Assembly: GCA_001796935.1 (NCBI GenBank)
Contig: MGNX01000063.1
Location: forward strand, 1-9,715
Origin: Chloroflexi bacterium RBG_16_60_22
Lineage (GTDB): Bacteria > Chloroflexota > Dehalococcoidia > Dehalococcoidales > RBG-16-60-22
Reading direction: 5' to 3'
DNA: 9,715 nt
The position numbers and the translations under genes were made by a program. Shown in pieces: positions 5,822-9,715 of this stretch; the stretch's first letter is position 1; each line of letters starts with the position of its first letter. Under the pieces are notes generated by a model. It was given only the letters and a program-made list of their open reading frames with translations. It ran no database searches and was not told the DNA's origin.

Positions 5822-6031
5822 TTATGCCTCCAATCGTTTCAGGGTCCGCGTCAGGATTTCACTGACCCGGTCCATATTCTTCACCGCCTCCGCTATCTCC
5901 CCGGCGACCTCGCCCTCGCCCATCCGCCGTGCCTTCGCCGCCCACTCCCGGAACTCCCCGGCGTGCTCCCGGTTGTGCTCCACCCAGTAGCTCAATAAAG
6001 TCTTCAGTTTGGACCTGTCATCGTTGCTCAT
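5822..6031 (-). CDS. Small helical protein of unknown function with a His-x3-His pair
   Basis: The 69 residues are highly charged and predicted to be almost wholly helical, with no signal or membrane segment. They run from KLKTLLSYWVEHNREH through EFREWAAKARRMG to IAEAVKNMDRVSEILTRTLKRL, consistent with two amphipathic helices. H19 and H23 in WVEHNREH are spaced to face the same side of a helix and could hold a metal. It resembles small anaerobe proteins of the SHWIEHNEEHA type, which I recall beside nickel genes; I am not certain of the family name. GGGGGAG at 6036-6042 precedes the ATG at short spacing. It sits 20 bases after dtd and 3 bases before the CooT-like gene, so it is probably co-translated with it. 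A role with CooT in nickel handling is inference from position. Confidence 0.75.
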   Translation of the reverse strand: MSNDDRSKLKTLLSYWVEHNREHAGEFREWAAKARRMGEGEVAGEIAEAVKNMDRVSEILTRTLKRLEA

Positions 6032-6051
6032 GGTACTCCCCCTGCGGGCTT

Positions 6052-6504
6052 TTAATCCCGTTTTTCCCGACTGTCCAGCATGACCGTTACCGGACCGTCG
6101 TTGTGGATTTCCACCTGCATGTACTGCTGGAAGCGGCCGGTGGCCACCTTGAGGCCGCTGCCGCGGGCCAGCTCCACGGTATAGTTGAACAGGTTCCCGG
6201 CCTCGGCCGGCGGCGCCGCCGCGATAAAGCTGGGACGGCGTCCCTTGCGGGTATCGGCCAGCAGCGTGAACTGGCTTATCATCAGGAGCTCCCCCCTTAC
6301 CTCCAGGGCGGAGAGGTTGAATTTCTCCTCCCCGTCAGCAAAGATACGCAGGTTGACGATTTTCTGCATCAGGTATTGCGCATCTTTCTCCGTATCCCCG
6401 ACCGCTACCCCGATAAGGACCACCAGCCCCGGCCCTATCCGCCCCACCTCCTCGCCGGCCACGCTGACCGAAGCCCGGTTGACCCGCTGAATCAGTGCTT
6501 TCAC
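6052..6504 (-). CDS. dtd: D-aminoacyl-tRNA deacylase (DTD1)
   Basis: This 150-residue protein is a full-length DTD. The cytoplasmic dimer hydrolyses D-amino acids, and glycine, from mischarged tRNAs. It shows the start MKALIQRVNRASV, the catalytic-loop motif SQFTL at 77-81 followed by ADTRKGRRPSF, and the cross-subunit Gly-cisPro loop HNDGPVT at 134-140 that enforces chiral selection. The start is GTG, overlapping the fmdB stop by 4 nt (6501-6504), so the two are probably translationally coupled. The pairing of an FmdB-type zinc ribbon with dtd and then two small genes suggests a housekeeping operon that has picked up metal-related members. The next gene follows after 20 nt. Confidence 0.95.
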   Translation of the reverse strand: MKALIQRVNRASVSVAGEEVGRIGPGLVVLIGVAVGDTEKDAQYLMQKIVNLRIFADGEEKFNLSALEVRGELLMISQFTLLADTRKGRRPSFIAAAPPAEAGNLFNYTVELARGSGLKVATGRFQQYMQVEIHNDGPVTVMLDSREKRD

Positions 6505-6734
6505 TTGGTGCTCTTGCCGGCCCCTGCTTCCCCGGTGCTCGTCTCCGGCGGCGGGCTTTTACGGTGGTCGGTAATATAGAAACCGCTTCCCTTAAAGATA
6601 ATCGGCGCGGGGAGAAAGACGCGGCGGGCCGCTTCACTGCACTGCGGGCATTCCGCCTGCGGCTCATCCTTAAAGCTCTGCCTCACCTCAAAGCGGTGGC
6701 GGCATTTACTGCATTCGTATTCGTAGATTGGCAT
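6501..6734 (-). CDS. FmdB family zinc ribbon protein
   Basis: The 77 residues begin MPIYEYECSKC and hold two CxxC pairs (C8/C11 and C29/C32) that form a zinc ribbon. The conserved IIFKGSGFYITD follows, then a low-complexity Pro/Ser/Thr/Gly tail. The family is named after FmdB, a putative regulator in the formamidase operon, but the true function of most members is unknown; transcriptional or translational roles are guesses. AGGTGA lies just upstream of the ATG. It is the first gene of the minus-strand operon fmdB-dtd-small protein-cooT-like, with a plausible promoter at 6772-6800, and diverges from the tRNA-Glu gene. Confidence 0.92.
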   Translation of the reverse strand: MPIYEYECSKCRHRFEVRQSFKDEPQAECPQCSEAARRVFLPAPIIFKGSGFYITDHRKSPPPETSTGEAGAGKSTK

Positions 6735-6771
6735 CCGGTATCACCTCGCAGAAACTCGTCCTCCATATACA

Positions 6772-6800
6772 ATTTTACAACACGGGTAACGTACGGGCAA
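6772..6800 (-). promoter_or_regulatory. Probable promoter of the fmdB-dtd-cooT-like operon
   Basis: On the minus strand TTGCCC (6795-6800) and TAAAAT (6772-6777) are separated by 17 bp and match the sigma-70 hexamers at 4/6 and 5/6. The start would be near 6765, about 30 nt before the fmdB ATG. Confidence 0.55.
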
Positions 6801-6835
6801 GCCAGAGCGGTCGTGAGGGGTCTGCCCCGTCCGTA

Positions 6836-6864
6836 TTGTCCGGCCGGCCGTTCTCTGCTATAAT
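6836..6864 (+). promoter_or_regulatory. Promoter of tRNA-Glu
   Basis: TTGTCC (6836-6841) and a perfect TATAAT (6859-6864) are 17 bp apart, and TGC directly before the -10 makes it an extended -10 element. The start falls about 4 nt before the mature tRNA 5' end at 6875. It faces away from the fmdB promoter. Confidence 0.75.
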
Positions 6865-6874
6865 TTACACGTAC

Positions 6875-6947
6875 GCCCCCATCGTCTAGTGGCCTAGGAC
6901 ACCGGCCTTTCAAGCCGGCAGCATGGATTCGAATTCCATTGGGGGCA
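6875..6947 (+). tRNA. tRNA-Glu (anticodon UUC)
   Basis: The 73 nt fold as a complete cloverleaf. The acceptor stem is GCCCCCA with TGGGGGC (6875-6881, 6940-6946). The D arm starts at GTCT. The anticodon stem CCGGC/GCCGG closes the loop CTTTCAA with anticodon TTC at 6909-6911. The T arm is ATGGA-TTCGAAT-TCCAT. The discriminator is A6947. CCA is not encoded and must be added after transcription. It decodes GAA and GAG. It has its own promoter and no tRNA neighbour. Confidence 0.97.
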
Positions 6948-6975
6948 TTTCCTTTTAGCCCCCCGTGACCATTCC

Positions 6976-7004
6976 TTGCCAAGTGGTTGGAGATATGCCA
7001 TAAT
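6976..7004 (+). promoter_or_regulatory. Promoter of the oligosaccharyltransferase gene
   Basis: TTGCCA (6976-6981) and CATAAT (6999-7004) each match consensus at 5/6 with 17-bp spacing, and TGC before the -10 gives an extended -10. The start would be near 7011, inside an AGTCA/TGACT inverted repeat (7006-7022), leaving a leader of about 45 nt. Confidence 0.65.
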
Positions 7005-7054
7005 TAGTCAAATTTGGTGACTTAAAGGGCCGCCATCCGCACGGGGAGCTAAAG

Positions 7055-9406
7055 GTGAATTTAAGCAAGATTTCTCCGAGACTCATCATCGGCATCCTGA
7101 TAGCCCTGTTCTTCGGCGTGTCCCTGCTGTTTCGCGTTGTTTTACCCTACGACCAGGTCTTCGGGGGCGACCTCATCAAGTTCACCAGCATCGATGCCTA
7201 CTACCAGATGCGCATCGTGGATAACTGGGTCCACAACTTCCCCAACATCACCGGGTTTGACCCCTACCTCATCTACCCCGGCGGCGGCGGATTCGGCAAC
7301 ATCCATTTCTTCAACTGGTTCATGGCGGCCGTCATCTGGATAATCGGCCTGGGGTCGCCCACCCATGACCTAGTGAACGTGGTCGGCGCTTATTTCCCCG
7401 CCGTACTGGCCGCCCTCACCGTCATCCCGGTGTATTTCATCGGTAAATCATTGTTCAACCGCTGGGTGGGAGTACTGGCGGCCGGACTGGTGGCCATCCT
7501 GCCCGGCGAATACCTCGGGCGCTCCATCATCGGCTTCTCCGATACCCCCGCCATCGAGACGCTGCTCACCACCACGGCCATGGCGCTGCTTATCGCCGCG
7601 TTTAAAACGTCCGGGGAAAGACGGCTTACCATCGACCACCTGATACACCTGGACCGGTCGGTAATCATCCGGCCGATGGTGTTCGCCGTGCTGGCCGGGC
7701 TGGTCCTGGGACTCTATCTCATTACCTGGCTGGGCGGCATGCTCCTGGCCTTTATCATCACCGTCTATTTCATCCTTCAGTTTATTATCAACCACCTGAG
7801 ACGCCAGCCGTCCGAACACCTCGCCATCGTCGGGGTGGTATTTTTTCTTTTCGCGCTTATAATCTTTCTGCCGATTTCCAATCTCAGGGACCTTAATCTC
7901 GCCATCATCGCCGCCGTACTTATCCCGGCCATATTGTATGCCATCTCGCGGTGGATGTCTCACCGGGACCTCAAACCATACTACTACCCCCTGGGTCTCG
8001 TCGGGCTGGGGGCGATATTCCTGGTGGCCCTCTATCTCGTCGCCCCCACAATGTTCGGCTCGGCGCTGATGAAATTCAGCATGGTCTTCATCCCGGGCGG
8101 GGCCAGCGGCGCCACCACTCTGGAGATGCAGCCGTTCCTCTCGCCGCAGGGCTTCTTCTCCACCGCCGTGGCCTGGGGCAACTACACCACCAGCTTCTTC
8201 CTCGTGCCCGGCTGGCCCATCCCCGGATTCGGACTCATATCGTTCGTCATCATGGCCGGGCTCTTTATCAAAAGGAGCAATGACAGGCCGCGGTTCCTGC
8301 TCTTCCTCATCTGGACGCTGGTCATGCTGGTGGCCACGTTGATACAACGGCGCTTTGCCTATTACCTCGTGGTGAATATCGCCGTGCTATCCGCCTTTCT
8401 TTCCTGGCAGCTAATCTGGTGGTCCGGCCTCCGGAAAATCACCGCCGTTATCCCTCCCCCCCAAGAGACCCGGGCCAGGAAAAAGCGACCCGAGAGGCGG
8501 GGCTGGACCGTCCATCACGTCAACGTGGTCCTGGCCGTTATCGTCGTCTTTGTCCTGGTCTTCCTCTTCAACATTATCAAGGCCAGGGAGGTAGCCTCGG
8601 TAGCCCGTTTCGCTCCCCCGGATGCCTGGCAGGACACGCTCGTGTGGATGAAGGACAACACCCCGGAACCCCTCGGCGACCCCGAGGCCTATTATAAGCT
8701 TTACCCCCCTTCATCCCAGGAGGATTTTAAATACCCGGAAACAGCCTACGGGGTGGTATCCTGGTGGGACTACGGCTACTGGATTTCCCGTACCGCCCAC
8801 CGGATGCCCGTGGCCAACCCATCGCAGGCCGCCGCCCCCATCACCAGGGTCGCCAACCTTTTCCTGGCCAAGGACGAGGCTGCCAGCTTAAAAATCATGA
8901 GGGAACTGGACGCGTCATACATCGTGATTGACCATGCCACCGTTACCAGCAAGTTCTGGGCCGTGGTGACCTGGGCGGACCAGGACCTGTCCGAATACAC
9001 GGAGGCCTTCCGCCTGCCCTACCAGGGCCAGCTCATACCGGTACAGCTCTTTCATCCGGAGTACTATAAGAACCTGGTCGTGAGGCTCTATAATTTCGAC
9101 GGGAAGGCCGTGACGAGCGTTCACCCGGTGGTCGTCACTTATGAGGTAAAGGCCGACGCTAAAGGCGGCCGCTACCGCGAGATTACCAAGGTACAGGAAT
9201 TTACCAACTACAATGAGGCTAAAAACTTTCTTGACAGCCTGGAGGGGAGTAACAACCTGCTGGTCGGCACCAACCCCTTTTCCAGCCCCATACCCCTCGA
9301 CGCGGTGGAGGACTACGAGATGGTGTACGGCTCGGAACACCATATATCGGACCCGAACGCGGGCAGTATCCCGGAAGTGAAGGTCTTCATATACCGCGGT
9401 GGATAG
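7055..9406 (+). CDS. STT3/AglB-type oligosaccharyltransferase (GT66)
   Basis: At 783 residues this is a full-length single-subunit oligosaccharyltransferase. The family moves a lipid-linked glycan to Asn in N-x-S/T sequons on the outer face of the membrane. About 13 membrane spans fill residues 1-508, after which a soluble domain begins. Visible motifs are the first acidic motif SIDAYYQMR with D47, GFDPYLIYPGG, the second acidic motif GFSDTPAIE (D163, E168), a TIxE-like TTLEM with E357 in the large external loop, and the sequon-binding WWDYG at 570-574. A basic loop (RARKKRPERRG) before the last span fits an inside position. In the second acidic motif, Pro165 replaces the usual His/Asp/Glu ligand. 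The GTG start has GGAG seven bases upstream. It has its own promoter; no glycan-assembly genes are in the window. The type resembles archaeal AglB more than campylobacter PglB, suggesting old transfer. I leave the symbol empty. Confidence 0.92.
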   Translation: MNLSKISPRLIIGILIALFFGVSLLFRVVLPYDQVFGGDLIKFTSIDAYYQMRIVDNWVHNFPNITGFDPYLIYPGGGGFGNIHFFNWFMAAVIWIIGLGSPTHDLVNVVGAYFPAVLAALTVIPVYFIGKSLFNRWVGVLAAGLVAILPGEYLGRSIIGFSDTPAIETLLTTTAMALLIAAFKTSGERRLTIDHLIHLDRSVIIRPMVFAVLAGLVLGLYLITWLGGMLLAFIITVYFILQFIINHLRRQPSEHLAIVGVVFFLFALIIFLPISNLRDLNLAIIAAVLIPAILYAISRWMSHRDLKPYYYPLGLVGLGAIFLVALYLVAPTMFGSALMKFSMVFIPGGASGATTLEMQPFLSPQGFFSTAVAWGNYTTSFFLVPGWPIPGFGLISFVIMAGLFIKRSNDRPRFLLFLIWTLVMLVATLIQRRFAYYLVVNIAVLSAFLSWQLIWWSGLRKITAVIPPPQETRARKKRPERRGWTVHHVNVVLAVIVVFVLVFLFNIIKAREVASVARFAPPDAWQDTLVWMKDNTPEPLGDPEAYYKLYPPSSQEDFKYPETAYGVVSWWDYGYWISRTAHRMPVANPSQAAAPITRVANLFLAKDEAASLKIMRELDASYIVIDHATVTSKFWAVVTWADQDLSEYTEAFRLPYQGQLIPVQLFHPEYYKNLVVRLYNFDGKAVTSVHPVVVTYEVKADAKGGRYREITKVQEFTNYNEAKNFLDSLEGSNNLLVGTNPFSSPIPLDAVEDYEMVYGSEHHISDPNAGSIPEVKVFIYRGG

Positions 9407-9433
9407 CTTTCCCGGCACGGCCCCGTAAAGTAA

Positions 9434-9715
9434 TCATCCCTCTACGTTTACCAGAAGGTAAAGTGACTCATACACTTCACCCAGGCCCTGTTTGTAAAGC
9501 AAAATCTCCACCCTTTGCGAAGGGCCGGGTGCGTCCAGCCTGAATCTCATCGGCTGCTCGTACTTCTCGCCATTCTCCAGCTGGATAAAATCCGTCCCGG
9601 TAATTTCAACTCCAGAAGCTACAATCTCCACACGGTAGGCCGTATTCTCTTGCTCCCGGTTGACAATCCCCACCAGCACCTCCGCCTCCTCACCGGCTGC
9701 CAGGGTCGCCGGGTA
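9434..9715 (-). CDS. DUF1616-type protein, C-terminal part (runs off the right edge)
   Basis: The last 93 residues of a minus-strand protein are visible and the frame stays open to the window edge. They begin YPATLAAGEEAEVLVGIVNRE, continue through YRVEIVASGVEITG and FRLDAPGPSQRVEILLYK, and end YESLYLLVNVEG. The G-E-x-x-x-V-x-V-G-I-V-N-x-E pattern and the closing L-hydrophobic-V match the C-terminal, Ig-like extracytoplasmic end of DUF1616 proteins. Those normally have N-terminal membrane spans and are found in archaea and Chloroflexota. A GTG at 9677-9679 lies in frame but inside the domain, so it is not the true start. It is convergent with the oligosaccharyltransferase, 27 bp away. Being surface-exposed and beside the transferase, it could be a glycosylation substrate or an envelope partner; that is inference only. 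Confidence 0.7.
   Translation of the reverse strand, partial: YPATLAAGEEAEVLVGIVNREQENTAYRVEIVASGVEITGTDFIQLENGEKYEQPMRFRLDAPGPSQRVEILLYKQGLGEVYESLYLLVNVEG

Noticed and set aside
6941..6963. GGGGGC/GCCCCC stem joining the tRNA-Glu 3' end to downstream sequence, as a terminator, attenuator or att duplication
   Set aside because: Only six G-C pairs are shared, which is easily due to chance in C-rich DNA; no T-run follows and no longer copy of the tRNA 3' end is present.
7448..8347. A 299-codon open frame antisense to the oligosaccharyltransferase
   Set aside because: Its composition is highly charged and repetitive (Asp, Glu, Gly, His), as arises from the antisense of membrane-span codons; there is no ribosome binding site or family match.
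9447..9462. TTTACC-AGAA-GGTAAA hairpin as a terminator for the oligosaccharyltransferase gene
   Set aside because: It lies inside the DUF1616 coding sequence, its stem is short and AT-rich, and no T-run follows.

Overview
The window is GC-rich bacterial DNA carrying consensus-like sigma-70 promoters. The gene mix includes miaB, yajC and nadC, a cbiMNQO metal transporter, a CooT-type nickel protein, an archaeal-style STT3/AglB oligosaccharyltransferase and a DUF1616 protein. This suggests an anaerobic Chloroflexota, most likely of the class Dehalococcoidia. That assignment rests on gene content and on the style of the intergenic repeats; no marker gene settles it.

Layout from left to right. 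(1) Positions 14-2534, plus strand: miaB, yajC and nadC form a tight operon covering tRNA modification, Sec translocon accessory function and NAD synthesis. (2) Positions 2494-5117, minus strand: cbiM, a PDGLE/CbiN-like gene, cbiQ and cbiO form an energy-coupling-factor importer for cobalt or nickel, each gene overlapping the next by 4 nt. The last gene, cbiO, carries a 138-bp internal tandem duplication and a 1-nt deletion, so its reading frame ends early. (3) Positions 5118-5623 hold no gene. They contain the cbiM promoter (perfect TTGACA-17-TATAAT) with a pair of similar 24-bp operator-like elements exactly 100 bp apart around it, followed by a field of inverted repeats. (4) Positions 5624-6734, minus strand: a second operon of an FmdB-type zinc ribbon, dtd, a small helical protein with an HxxxH pair, and a CooT-like nickel-binding protein. 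(5) Position 6875 onward, plus strand: tRNA-Glu(UUC) with its own promoter, then a 783-residue oligosaccharyltransferase with its own promoter. (6) The right edge holds the C-terminal end of a DUF1616 protein on the minus strand, convergent with the transferase.

Two themes stand out. The first is transition-metal handling: a Co/Ni importer with a probable metal-responsive operator pair lies next to a CooT-like nickel protein and a small His-pair protein. This would suit an anaerobe that depends on nickel enzymes (for example CO dehydrogenase/acetyl-CoA synthase) or on cobalamin enzymes, though none of these is in the window. The second is surface biology: an archaeal-type N-glycosylation transferase faces a DUF1616 protein that is probably exported or membrane-bound. 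I see no CRISPR array, insertion sequence, phage gene or cobalamin riboswitch. The most unusual features are the cbiO duplication, the paired operators, and a proline in the second metal-binding motif of the oligosaccharyltransferase.
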